Origin: DASWIV01 sp036397475
Lineage (GTDB): Bacteria; JAJVIF01; JAPKYR01
DNA: 11,538 bases
Assembly: GCA_036397475.1 (NCBI GenBank)
Contig: DASWIV010000059.1
Coordinates: forward strand, 1 to 11,538
Direction of reading: 5' to 3'
A program made the position numbers and the translations under genes. The notes under the pieces are model-generated. The model ran no database searches and was not told where the DNA came from. It saw only the letters and a program-made list of their open reading frames with translations. This document shows, piece by piece, positions 1 to 7,146 of the stretch. The first letter of the stretch is position 1, and every line of letters starts with the position of its first letter.

Positions 1-2
1 TA

Positions 3-119
3 AGCCCTGATGCATTTGGATATGGCGCTAATCGTGCCGTAACGATGTCACGAGCTAAAGTTATACTGAAAAATCTCGCCGCATCAATGCTGGAACACAG
101 GGAAACGAGTGAATCATGA
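3..119 (+). CDS. 3' end of an unidentified gene (C-terminal ~38 residues)
   Basis: The frame beginning at base 3 is open from the window edge and ends at TGA 117-119. It encodes a C-terminus that begins SPDAFGYGANRAVTMSRAK and ends HRETSES. The tail looks like an ordinary soluble protein, with an Ala/Lys-rich helix (roughly MSRAKVILKNLAASML) followed by a charged end. The 5' part lies outside the window. I do not recognise the family from this fragment. The next plus-strand ORF overlaps its last 11 nt, a spacing typical of translationally coupled genes, which mildly supports this being a real gene end. It could also be a chance open stretch, since it is short. Confidence 0.45.
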   Translation, partial: SPDAFGYGANRAVTMSRAKVILKNLAASMLEHRETSES

Positions 120-363
120 TCATATGGTACTTTCGAAGAACTTCGGGACGCCGGAAAACCTTATAGAAGTTTACAATCTAACGTGGGAAGTCAATAATTC
201 AGCTGTCCAACCTGAATTCAATTCTTACACGATTATTGCATTTCCCTGGGTCACCAATCAGGGATTCCTGACTACATATGGGATCAAAGAAGATGAGGTC
301 ATCCGTTTTTATGATCCAGAAAATGACCTGGACGATCTAAACACCTGGATTCCAATCTTGTGA
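109..363 (+). CDS. Hypothetical 84-residue protein
   Basis: This is a small ORF of unknown function. It begins at GTG 109, preceded 4 nt upstream by AGGGAA (99-104), a weak ribosome binding site. A later ATG at 124 has no visible binding site. The protein is acidic and rich in Asn, Glu, Tyr and Trp, with no signal peptide, membrane segment or cysteine. Its C-terminal half (FYDPENDLDDLNTW) is strongly negative. It overlaps the preceding gene end by 11 nt and stops 4 nt before the stop codon of the convergent lipoprotein gene, so the two genes meet with almost no spacer and no visible terminator hairpin. The abutting end and protein-like composition argue for a real gene. A shifted continuation of the upstream gene is the main alternative. 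Confidence 0.4.
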   Translation: MNHDHMVLSKNFGTPENLIEVYNLTWEVNNSAVQPEFNSYTIIAFPWVTNQGFLTTYGIKEDEVIRFYDPENDLDDLNTWIPIL

Positions 364-367
364 CCGA

Positions 368-2869
368 TTACCACCCGCCGCCATCCATTACTTTCAGCAG
401 ATATCCATCGAGGTTACCATTTGATTCGATAATATAATCTTCCGGATAGGGATTAAAATCAACTGAATCTGCAAATGCTCCGCCCGTATACGCATTTCCA
501 AACAGATCTGCTGCTACACACCATCCATAATCATCCATTGGACCGCCGAAAGTACTCGACCATAAATAATTTCCATCTGAATCCAGAACATTCAGGAAAA
601 AGTCAGCTTGACCATTAGATTCCTGCAGGAACACGGATTCTCCCGGATCGAAATCCACACTGCCATAAAATATACCTGCTACATAGACATGCCCGTCTTC
701 GATATTAATGCCCAGTCCGTAGCCTATATCATTGTCATTTCCAACAATCGCGTCTCCACCCCAGGATTTTGTCCACTGGTACTCGCCGTCGGGATTGAAT
801 TTACTCAGGAATACATCCCTTTCGCCTTCAGCTGTAAATTCATTAACATCGGGACCCGGATCGAAATCTACTGTAACGCCGTAATCGCCAGTGACATAAA
901 CCGCATTATAAATGCAGGCGATCGCATATCCCCAGTCGTCATAGTCTCCGCCCCACGCCGCTCCCCACTGGAAAACACCATCCCCATCGAATTTGCTGAT
1001 GTACACATCGTTGTAAAGGTTGGGAGTGGTATGTGAATCTGTTCCTGCGCCAGTGTCCAGATCAACTGTCCCATCGAATACGCCGGTAACATAAACCTGA
1101 TTGTCATTTGTAGATGTGACACCGTAAGCGACATCGTCATATTCCCCATCACCAGCCCATAAGCGCGACCATAGATAATTTCCATCCAGGTCTAATTTGG
1201 TCAGATAACTGGCACCCGGATTAGCTTCATGGTTATCTATATCAGGTCCAGGATCTAAATCCCCCGTCCCCCTGAAAAATCCGGCAGCGTAGACTCCATC
1301 CGACGATACTGCCACATCCAGTGCTTTATCCCAGATCGACGCACCCCATGTCCGTGCCCAGATAAGTTCTCCATTTGGATTGTACTTGACAATGAAACTG
1401 TCCCAGTCGCCATATCCTTCATGTTCTTCTACTTCATCTGTCGGATCGAAATCGGCAGGACCGATATAAAATCCGGCAACATAGATATTTCCGCCCTGAT
1501 CTAATGCGACACTCTCACCCGAATCCCACCATTGACCGCCCCACGTGCGTGTCCAGATTACATTTCCATTCTCATCGAGTTTTTGAATGAATGCATCACT
1601 GTTGCCTGCTGCCGAACGTTCGTCAAAATTTTCAGTTGGATCAAAATCGACAGTGTCAATAAATTGCCCGGTTATGTAAAGTGTATTGTTGTCCTGATCA
1701 AATGCTGTTCCACGCACGTAATCCTGCTGGCCAGCGCCGTAGGTGTTAACCCATCCGCCAGGAGTTACATACAAATTGACAATTTGGTATCCCGTGAGGT
1801 CAAGGTAAGCAGGTGATGAATCATTGGCTTTATCCTCTACCGAGATAAGTAGATTATGGACTCCGGATGGCGCGAATTTTTCATTTCTCACGTTTACGTC
1901 CCAGGTTGAATACATACCGAAGTCAGATATAAAATCTGCTTCTATCCTTCCTTCGAACAGATCTGGAGCCTCAACCATCGGGGGATAATGCGAATTATAT
2001 CCCTGGTAGTCTTCAATCTGAACAATATAGTGCTTTGTATTGCCATGGGTTGTGAGTAATGAAGGATCGGTACCGGCAAATGAGATTACCCTGGGTTCAG
2101 GGGAGTTTGCCGAGACCGGGAAATCATTCTCCGGATCTGTTACTGGTGTAGTAGTTGGCGGTACCCACGACGCATCGATTGCGTACCCGAATGAGATCTT
2201 TCCTCCATCCGGATTGTAGATGCTGAATGTTTCAGTAATTTTTTCGCCCGGCCTGAAAAGATTGCGTGGATTGGGGAGTGGAGAAGAATATGATATGAAC
2301 GGATTCAATATGTTGAATGGAATATCGTCTGATGCCAGTTTGCCTTTGTAAAATCCCTGCAATCCGCCTGGGCCGCTTCCTTCAGTATATGGATTATATA
2401 AAGTTGTGTATCCGTCAGGATTAGAAACCGACGGGTCTCCCAGTGCAGGTTCTGATGCTGTTACTCCAGCTTCCGGATAAAAATAACTCCCTTCAAAAAT
2501 CGCTACCCCTCTCACATCAAATCCGTAAAAATTCGTCCCGGGAAATGGATGCGTAATTTCAACATCAACACTAACACCTGCAGGACCAGGGGTTAAATCG
2601 GTGATCTTCAGACAATCAGTACACGGTCCCTTCTCCAGAAATTTCAATATATTGAAATGGTCCGACACCTGTCGTACAGGAACAACTTCGGCTGTATTCG
2701 CAACCGGATCGATCGTGATATCGAACATCCCCCACAAATAGCGATTGGTTTCAAACTGCAGATTTTTTGGGGTCTGGGATAAGTCAGGCGTGACGGGAGT
2801 TTTATCTCCCGACGAACATCCAATCCCGATAATAGCGGCTACAAGTAAGGGAATTAAAAATCTACCCAC
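368..2869 (-). CDS. SBBP seven-bladed beta-propeller lipoprotein
   Basis: This 833-residue protein is predicted to be secreted and lipid-anchored. Residues 1-18 form a short hydrophobic signal with a lipobox-like IGIGC ending at Cys18; Ser19 after it is compatible with outer-membrane sorting. The -3 position is Gly instead of Leu, so the lipobox is not ideal. Residues 19-370 form an unrecognised N-terminal region with a THPFPG/FDVRG motif (106-121) and a CxxC pair at 83/86. Residues 373-833 are exactly seven repeats of 63-71 residues with the SBBP signature: WxxxWGG, then a VYVTG-like strand, a DFDPG loop, and DxFIxKxDxxGxxxW. The likely role is extracellular binding or a structural part, with no catalytic motif. 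The start is GTG at 2869, chosen because GGAAGG lies 9 nt upstream and the signal peptide follows directly. It lies 42 nt after the membrane protein gene and may have its own promoter. Confidence 0.85.
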   Translation of the reverse strand: MGRFLIPLLVAAIIGIGCSSGDKTPVTPDLSQTPKNLQFETNRYLWGMFDITIDPVANTAEVVPVRQVSDHFNILKFLEKGPCTDCLKITDLTPGPAGVSVDVEITHPFPGTNFYGFDVRGVAIFEGSYFYPEAGVTASEPALGDPSVSNPDGYTTLYNPYTEGSGPGGLQGFYKGKLASDDIPFNILNPFISYSSPLPNPRNLFRPGEKITETFSIYNPDGGKISFGYAIDASWVPPTTTPVTDPENDFPVSANSPEPRVISFAGTDPSLLTTHGNTKHYIVQIEDYQGYNSHYPPMVEAPDLFEGRIEADFISDFGMYSTWDVNVRNEKFAPSGVHNLLISVEDKANDSSPAYLDLTGYQIVNLYVTPGGWVNTYGAGQQDYVRGTAFDQDNNTLYITGQFIDTVDFDPTENFDERSAAGNSDAFIQKLDENGNVIWTRTWGGQWWDSGESVALDQGGNIYVAGFYIGPADFDPTDEVEEHEGYGDWDSFIVKYNPNGELIWARTWGASIWDKALDVAVSSDGVYAAGFFRGTGDLDPGPDIDNHEANPGASYLTKLDLDGNYLWSRLWAGDGEYDDVAYGVTSTNDNQVYVTGVFDGTVDLDTGAGTDSHTTPNLYNDVYISKFDGDGVFQWGAAWGGDYDDWGYAIACIYNAVYVTGDYGVTVDFDPGPDVNEFTAEGERDVFLSKFNPDGEYQWTKSWGGDAIVGNDNDIGYGLGINIEDGHVYVAGIFYGSVDFDPGESVFLQESNGQADFFLNVLDSDGNYLWSSTFGGPMDDYGWCVAADLFGNAYTGGAFADSVDFNPYPEDYIIESNGNLDGYLLKVMDGGGW
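371..1753 (-). repeat. Seven SBBP propeller repeats (protein-level tandem repeat)
   Basis: The repeats begin at Trp373, 439, 504, 567, 635, 699 and 770 of the lipoprotein, and the last runs to the C-terminal Trp833. Spacings are 66, 65, 63, 68, 64 and 71 residues. Each unit carries a DxDP-type acidic loop (DFDPT, DFDPT, DLDPG, DLDTG, DFDPG, DFDPG, DFNPY). Repeat 4 has lost the Pro of this loop and repeat 7 carries Asn in place of Asp. A full ring of seven blades ending at the last residue indicates an intact propeller. Confidence 0.85.
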
Positions 2870-2905
2870 AGCGGTTCACCTTCCCAAGTTACGGACTGCG
2901 AATCA

Positions 2906-2914
2906 ATTATATCA
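2906..2914 (-). promoter_or_regulatory. Candidate extended -10 promoter for the lipoprotein gene
   Basis: On the minus strand the bases read TGATATAAT, a perfect extended -10 (TGn plus TATAAT), overlapping the TGA stop of the membrane protein gene. It would start transcription near 2899, about 30 nt before the GTG start. No good -35 box is visible at 17-18 nt spacing, as is usual for extended -10 promoters. If active, the lipoprotein can be expressed apart from pyrBI. Confidence 0.45.
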
Positions 2915-3847
2915 TTGAAGGTCGTTTATCCCATGCACTGGGGGAGGGATTCGTACTTTCAAATAGATCCAGATCCCTATCCACACCACACAGGAAAATA
3001 CCATTAGCCAGATCGCCATCGAGAGAATCTGCGACGGATCTATTCCCGGTTGTGTGGTTAAGCCCTGCCTCGACATCCCCGCGCCTGAGTACGCCATCCT
3101 GTTTTCCGGATTGAGAAAAAATGTAACGGGATGAGTCCCTGTAAAAGATATAACCGGCATTCCGAAGTTCTCAAAAAAATCCCTGATATATCCCGGACCC
3201 GCGGCTAATGCCATCAATATAATGGGTACGATAGTGCCAAGATAAATTCCGGTGATATTATTTTTTATCAGAAATCCGACTGTACTCATCCCACTCATGG
3301 CCATTCCCAGCATCAGGTACGCTATCAGCGGGAACGGAATGTTTAAATAGGTCTCCGGGGTCAATGGAAATGTCGATATAGCCCAGAAGTAAAAAACCGA
3401 TTCTATTGTCATCAAAAACGCCATAGGTACGGCGCACTTGTAAAAAGAGTGAATGATTAATGCCTGCGCAAGATCCTTTCCCGGTGTCAACGTAAGTTTG
3501 TAATGATCGTAGATATCGCCTTTCGTATCGTACGACGCGACAATCGACGGAATTGCTGCCAGGTGAAACCTGGTCAACAGAAAAATAATCAGAAGCGCTC
3601 CAACCGAATATTTCTCAAGGTTTCCATCAAATGTCCAGTTCCCCTTATCCTCGAAATTCATCCGCCAGAAAATCAGTCCGACCACAAAAATAAGCCCAAC
3701 CGCTTCCAGCCAGTAACATCTGAACCACCCGATCTCATAATACAACCGGTGGTGCCATTTATTGACGTAAATCGATAGCGGAGTATCTTCGCGGATAGGG
3801 TTTTTAAGAGGAGATTTTTCCGGATCTAGTCGTTTACGCATGGACAT
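2912..3847 (-). CDS. Multi-pass inner-membrane protein, possibly ABC-2 permease-like
   Basis: This 311-residue protein has a basic cytoplasmic N-terminus and about six hydrophobic segments, near residues 44-62, 82-100, 137-160, 170-193, 198-217 and 275-297. Between segments 2 and 3 is a conserved-looking amphipathic stretch (GDIYDHYKLTLTPGKDL). It resembles the cytosolic 'TPLxxxxxxxGK' region of ABC-2 permeases, where a similar helix contacts the ATPase. This is a resemblance by eye, not a confirmed domain, and no ATPase gene is in the window. The loop around 230-270 is probably extracytoplasmic. ATG 3847 lies 4 nt after the pyrI stop, so the gene almost certainly shares the pyrBI transcript. 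A second ATG two codons downstream is possible. Function is unknown; an orphan permease subunit is my best guess. Confidence 0.7.
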   Translation of the reverse strand: MSMRKRLDPEKSPLKNPIREDTPLSIYVNKWHHRLYYEIGWFRCYWLEAVGLIFVVGLIFWRMNFEDKGNWTFDGNLEKYSVGALLIIFLLTRFHLAAIPSIVASYDTKGDIYDHYKLTLTPGKDLAQALIIHSFYKCAVPMAFLMTIESVFYFWAISTFPLTPETYLNIPFPLIAYLMLGMAMSGMSTVGFLIKNNITGIYLGTIVPIILMALAAGPGYIRDFFENFGMPVISFTGTHPVTFFLNPENRMAYSGAGMSRQGLTTQPGIDPSQILSMAIWLMVFSCVVWIGIWIYLKVRIPPPVHGINDLQ

Positions 3848-3851
3848 TGCA

Positions 3852-4319
3852 TCAGGTGATCTCTATCTCGTTCTCACGTATGTACCGCTCGCAGTACGTG
3901 CACAACATCAGGATCGGATCCCGCTCCACAAGCCGGAACCTGGTCGCGACACCCTCGGAATTCGTCACGCAGTTCGGATTCGGGCACGTGATAACGCTCA
4001 CCACTTCCTCCGGGATCTCCACATTGAATTTCTGCACTACCTCATAATTATCGATATTGCTCACTGTCGCGTTCGGACTGATGATCGCGATCTTATTGAT
4101 CGTGTCCTGGTCGAGAAACCGGTTCCCGATTTTAATTATGCCCTTCCTTCCCATGTGCTTGCTGAACAGATTTGTCCCGACAGTCACCTGCTCCTCCGTG
4201 TCGTCGTCGATATCAAGTATCCTTACGATCTGGAACACCACATTCGGGTTCAGGTGGTCGATAACCGTGCCACGCTCGATCTGGGAGATTGTCCGGGTAT
4301 GTTTCTTTTTCTCAGTCAT
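3852..4319 (-). CDS. pyrI: Aspartate carbamoyltransferase regulatory subunit PyrI
   Basis: This is the regulatory chain of aspartate carbamoyltransferase. It binds nucleotide effectors (CTP/UTP inhibit and ATP activates in the E. coli enzyme) and holds catalytic trimers together in the cytoplasmic dodecamer. Its 155 residues match the family length (about 153). The N-terminal allosteric domain (about 8-100) contains the typical IERGTVIDHL opening and a GxxxxxLxSKxxGRKxxIKI segment. The C-terminal zinc domain has the four-cysteine site C112-x4-C117 and C140-x2-C143, all intact, so zinc-dependent contact with PyrB should be preserved. Its ATG overlaps the pyrB stop in an ATGA arrangement (4 nt), indicating coupled translation and matched subunit ratio. 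The downstream membrane gene begins 4 nt after its stop. Confidence 0.97.
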   Translation of the reverse strand: MTEKKKHTRTISQIERGTVIDHLNPNVVFQIVRILDIDDDTEEQVTVGTNLFSKHMGRKGIIKIGNRFLDQDTINKIAIISPNATVSNIDNYEVVQKFNVEIPEEVVSVITCPNPNCVTNSEGVATRFRLVERDPILMLCTYCERYIRENEIEIT

Positions 4320-5242
4320 TCTACAACCCCCATCACAAGTGCTATTAACGCCATACGTGTCGGGATTCCGTTCGCCGCCTGCCTGAAGTAAACCGCGTGG
4401 GGAGTGCTGTCGACTTCCGACGATAACTCATCCACCCTCGGAAGCGGATGTAAAATCCTCAGCTCCGGATTGCAGCCCTCCAGGAATTTTTTCGAAATGT
4501 TGTATCCTTCCCGCACCTTGTCGTAATCGAGCTCTGTACCGAATCTCTCACGCTGTATGCGGGTGACGTAGAGGATGTCCAGGTTGCCTTTCGCATCCTC
4601 GAAATTCGCGTACTCCCTGAACCTGACACCGTCCCTGACAAGCTCCTCGAGCGCGTCGGTCGGCATCTCCAGCCCTTTCGGCGATACGAAGTAAAGCTCG
4701 CCGTTGAATTTGCCGAGCGCGTGGGCGAGCGAGTGAACTGTCCGCCCGTACTTCAGATCCCCCATAAACCCGACCTTCAGGCCCTCGATAGTGCCTTTTT
4801 CCTTCTGGATCGTGTACAGGTCGAGGAAGGTCTGCGACGGGTGCTGGTTCGCGCCGTCGCCGCCGTTCAAAATCGGGATGTGCGCGATCTCTGCCGCGAT
4901 TCGCGATGAGCCGGCGACCGGATGTCGCATCACGATCAGGTCGGAGTACGACTCGACAATTTTTATGCTGTCGACAAGGCTCTCGCCTTTCTTCGCTGAC
5001 GTGCCTCCCGGATCGGCGAATCCCATCACCGTGCCGCCAAGACGCAGCATCGCGGATTCGAAGGAGAGGCGCGTACGGGTGGAAGGCTCGAAGAAGCACG
5101 CGGCCATGATCTTGCCCTTGAGCGCGTCGGCGTATTTGAGCGGGTGAGTGTCCATCTCGGCGGTGACGTCGAGCACGTGCAGGATCTCATCGCGCGTGAA
5201 GTCGCGCATGGAGATGACACTACGTCCTGTAAATGAAGCCAT
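4316..5242 (-). CDS. pyrB: Aspartate carbamoyltransferase catalytic subunit PyrB
   Basis: PyrB makes N-carbamoyl-L-aspartate from carbamoyl phosphate and aspartate, the committed step of pyrimidine synthesis, in the cytoplasm. The 308 residues fit the family (E. coli about 311). The carbamoyl-phosphate loop FFEPSTRTR (50-58), the KK of the 80s loop (84-85), MRHP (105-108), GDGANQHPSQ (128-137), GDLKYGRTVHS (161-171), HPLPRVDE (265-272) and the closing FRQAANGIPTRMALI are all present, so it should be active. ATG 5242 is chosen because AGAGG lies about 9 nt upstream and the protein starts where homologs do. It heads the operon pyrB-pyrI-membrane protein and is GC-rich. The leader is short (about 28 nt), with no visible PyrR site or attenuator. 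Confidence 0.97.
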   Translation of the reverse strand: MASFTGRSVISMRDFTRDEILHVLDVTAEMDTHPLKYADALKGKIMAACFFEPSTRTRLSFESAMLRLGGTVMGFADPGGTSAKKGESLVDSIKIVESYSDLIVMRHPVAGSSRIAAEIAHIPILNGGDGANQHPSQTFLDLYTIQKEKGTIEGLKVGFMGDLKYGRTVHSLAHALGKFNGELYFVSPKGLEMPTDALEELVRDGVRFREYANFEDAKGNLDILYVTRIQRERFGTELDYDKVREGYNISKKFLEGCNPELRILHPLPRVDELSSEVDSTPHAVYFRQAANGIPTRMALIALVMGVVE

Positions 5243-5277
5243 ATGGGGGAACCTCTGGCATGATTCGGGCTTGTCGG

Positions 5278-5306
5278 ATTATAACCGTGGGGAGGGGCAG
5301 GGTCAA
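5278..5306 (-). promoter_or_regulatory. Sigma-70-type promoter of the pyrBI operon
   Basis: Read on the minus strand, TTGACC (5306-5301) is followed after exactly 17 nt by TATAAT (5283-5278). This is 5/6 and 6/6 to consensus. Transcription would start near 5271 and give a leader of roughly 28 nt before pyrB. The large palindrome lies upstream of this promoter, outside the transcribed leader, so it is not a pyrB attenuator. Confidence 0.8.
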
Positions 5307-5325
5307 TATGGAATATGCTGTAGTA

Positions 5326-5437
5326 CGGCTGCCCGCTGCAGGCGGAGCTTGTGGCGGATTGTGGAATTTGTGGCCCGGCGAGCCATTCGCCGGGAATGGC
5401 TGAATCCGCCACAAGCTCCGTTTGTAGCGGACACCCG
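5326..5437. repeat. Composite inverted repeat (REPIN/MITE-like palindrome)
   Basis: Perfect 18-bp arms, CGGAGCTTGTGGCGGATT (5343-5360) and its complement (5403-5420), enclose a 42-nt centre. Outward, 5330-5342 can pair with 5421-5433 with three G.U pairs and one mismatch on the plus-strand RNA, and 5326-5328 pair with 5435-5437 beyond one more mismatch. The centre can form either of two exclusive 8-bp hairpins: CCCGGCGA (5374-5381) with TCGCCGGG (5387-5394), or AGCCATTC (5381-5388) with GAATGGCT (5394-5401). TTGTGG occurs three times, at 5349, 5359 and 5368, about one helical turn apart. It contains no gene. A dispersed intergenic repeat is the most likely identity; an operator is the alternative. 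Confidence 0.75.
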
Positions 5438-5487
5438 GGGGAGTATCCTAGTCTCAACTTATCTTAATTAATTTAATACTTTGTTTC

Positions 5488-5496
5488 TGATATAAT
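5488..5496 (+). promoter_or_regulatory. Extended -10 promoter of the DUF262-HEPN unit
   Basis: TGATATAAT matches the extended -10 consensus perfectly. The -35 position (TTAATT, 5468-5473, at 17 nt) is poor. The predicted start near 5503 leaves a leader of about 20 nt before the ATG at 5525. It also argues against the upstream in-frame TTG at 5513, which would leave no room for a ribosome binding site. Confidence 0.65.
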
Positions 5497-5524
5497 AGCT
5501 TTTTAAAAATTCTTGGGGAAAAAA

Positions 5525-6613
5525 ATGAAGAAAAAGAAGAAAATAGAAGAACAAGAGCAAAATTTGCAGTATGAAGAAGACATGGCGGAATTACCGCCTC
5601 CGGATATTGTAGCATTTAATGAATTAAGGTCATGCGCTGATTTATATAGAATGGTTGAATCTGGTAATCTAGAAATTCAACCAGAATTTCAGCGAGATGT
5701 AATCTGGAAATTGCCAGATCAAACCAGATTTATAGATTCTCTTGTTAAGGCCCTCCCAATTCCTAGCATGTGCTTTAGTCTAGATTATAAAACACGAAAA
5801 TGGCAAGTAATAGATGGATTACAGCGAATGGCAACAATTAAAAATTTCCTGTCGGGTGAAATGCAGAGCTTATCGAGATTAGATGATATTGACCAAAAAT
5901 TATCTGGCAAAGAAGTTAAATTATTTCATGACAAAGAATCGAAACTTTATAGCTATTTAGAACGAGTTGAGAATCTTACACTTCCTATTACTGTATTAAG
6001 GTGTGATTATTCAAAAGAAAATCATAAAAGATATCTATTTATGATCTTCCATCGCTTGAACACCGGAGGTACAAAGCTAAATAATCAAGAAATTCGGAAC
6101 TGCATATATTCCGGTTCTTTTAACGATTTAATAAAAGAATTAGACCAAAATGATTTTTGGAGAAAAATTAACAAGATGAAGCCTAACGAGTCTTATCGGT
6201 TTACAAAGCAAGAAATAATCCTAAGAATGTTTGCACTTCAAGATAATCTCAAAAATTATAAAGGGAGGCTTGCAAGTTTTTTAAATAAATACATGGATGA
6301 TCATCAAACTGAAGATAAAAGATTCTTAAACAGGAAGAAGATTATTTTTGAGCAGACAGTAAAAATATTGTATCAAGACGTTTTTTCAGAGGACCCTCCT
6401 AAAATAACGGTGACAGTGCTGGAGGCATTACTTGTTGGCATTTCTAAGAATCTTAAAATATTAGAAGTAATGAGTACGCAGTCAATAAAGACAAGGTATC
6501 AACAATTACTAAGTCATGAAGAGTTTTCCGATGAAAGACTTAGTGAAGGCCTTTCCGGTAAAGCAAGAGTTATAGGGAGGCTTGCAGCTGCGATTGATAT
6601 TTTTGGAGATTAA
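5525..6613 (+). CDS. Standalone DUF262 (GmrS N-domain-like, ParB-fold) protein
   Basis: This 362-residue protein starts at ATG 5525, with GGGGA 5 nt upstream; an in-frame TTG 12 nt earlier is less likely. A very basic tip (MKKKKK) is followed by a DUF262 core: QPEFQRDVIW (52-61), IDSLVKALPIPS (70-81), VIDGLQRMATI (95-105) and FHRLNTGGTKLNNQEIRN (175-192). DUF262 proteins have a ParB/sulfiredoxin-like fold and act as the nucleotide-using half of GmrSD-type modification-dependent restriction enzymes. The DGQQR motif reads DGLQR here, a variant I recall in other members. The rest (about 200-362) is helical and has no HNH (DUF1524) signature, so the nuclease half of a GmrSD fusion is absent. The HEPN gene follows after 3 nt. 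Composition is far more AT-rich than that of pyrB, suggesting transfer. The role is probably the sensor or regulator of a defence or toxin module. Confidence 0.85.
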   Translation: MKKKKKIEEQEQNLQYEEDMAELPPPDIVAFNELRSCADLYRMVESGNLEIQPEFQRDVIWKLPDQTRFIDSLVKALPIPSMCFSLDYKTRKWQVIDGLQRMATIKNFLSGEMQSLSRLDDIDQKLSGKEVKLFHDKESKLYSYLERVENLTLPITVLRCDYSKENHKRYLFMIFHRLNTGGTKLNNQEIRNCIYSGSFNDLIKELDQNDFWRKINKMKPNESYRFTKQEIILRMFALQDNLKNYKGRLASFLNKYMDDHQTEDKRFLNRKKIIFEQTVKILYQDVFSEDPPKITVTVLEALLVGISKNLKILEVMSTQSIKTRYQQLLSHEEFSDERLSEGLSGKARVIGRLAAAIDIFGD

Positions 6614-6616
6614 AAA

Positions 6617-7120
6617 ATGATCGTTAGGTCTTACATTAAGAAAAATCTTGAGGAGTTGGATAAATTATATTCGCATGAAACAAATACTAAGCGCCTAAAA
6701 TTTCATTCAAAATTAGCGCTGCTAGAATTATGTGGTTGGATTGAGGAAAGCATGGATGACATTGTAGAAAGATGCATAATAAGAAAAATTAAGGATTCAA
6801 ATATGCGAAATGAATTACGAAAGGAAATCGTAGAGAAAACTTATGGTTTTGAATGGAAAAAGCATTTTCAAAAAATGCTTGGAAATGTAATTGGAGCGAT
6901 TAATATTGAGAAATTAGATAGAAAGATGGACTCAGCGAAAATAGAGACATTGAAAGGGAAATTGGAAACCTTAAAGAAATTACGAAATAGATATGCTCAT
7001 ACACATATTGGAGGTACAACTTTGCATTACGATGCGCCATCTAAAATACTAAGGGACTTTCAGGAGATATATGAGGGGTTGAAAGAGCTTGATAATGCGC
7101 TTAGAGATATGAAATTATAA
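6617..7120 (+). CDS. HEPN-domain putative RNase (MAE_28990-like)
   Basis: This 167-residue, all-helical, basic protein carries the HEPN RNase signature R123-x4-H128 in KLRNRYAHTHIGG (121-133), within the final helices. The N-terminal helix bundle contains a LALLELCGWIEESMDDIV segment (33-50), typical of the HEPN families found in toxin and defence loci. The MAE_28990/RiboL-PSP group is my closest recollection, by pattern only. HEPN RNases cut RNA, often tRNA or rRNA, as metal-independent dimers. ATG 6617 is 3 nt after the DUF262 stop and GGAGAT (6605-6610) precedes it by 6 nt, so the two genes form one transcript with coupled translation. Both share the same AT-rich composition. No HxxH or MNT nucleotidyltransferase antitoxin gene is present, so DUF262 is the only candidate partner. 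Confidence 0.75.
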   Translation: MIVRSYIKKNLEELDKLYSHETNTKRLKFHSKLALLELCGWIEESMDDIVERCIIRKIKDSNMRNELRKEIVEKTYGFEWKKHFQKMLGNVIGAINIEKLDRKMDSAKIETLKGKLETLKKLRNRYAHTHIGGTTLHYDAPSKILRDFQEIYEGLKELDNALRDMKL

Positions 7121-7146
7121 ATTGCCTGAATTTTAAATAAATTAAT

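Noticed and set aside
3840..5471. Long open frames antisense to or shifted within pyrI and pyrB
   Set aside because: They are shadows of GC-rich coding DNA; their translations are Arg/Ser-rich or lack family motifs, and the pyr genes are unambiguous.
5513..5524. TTG start four codons upstream for the DUF262 protein
   Set aside because: It lies about 10 nt from the predicted transcription start with no ribosome binding site, whereas ATG 5525 has GGGGA 5 nt upstream.
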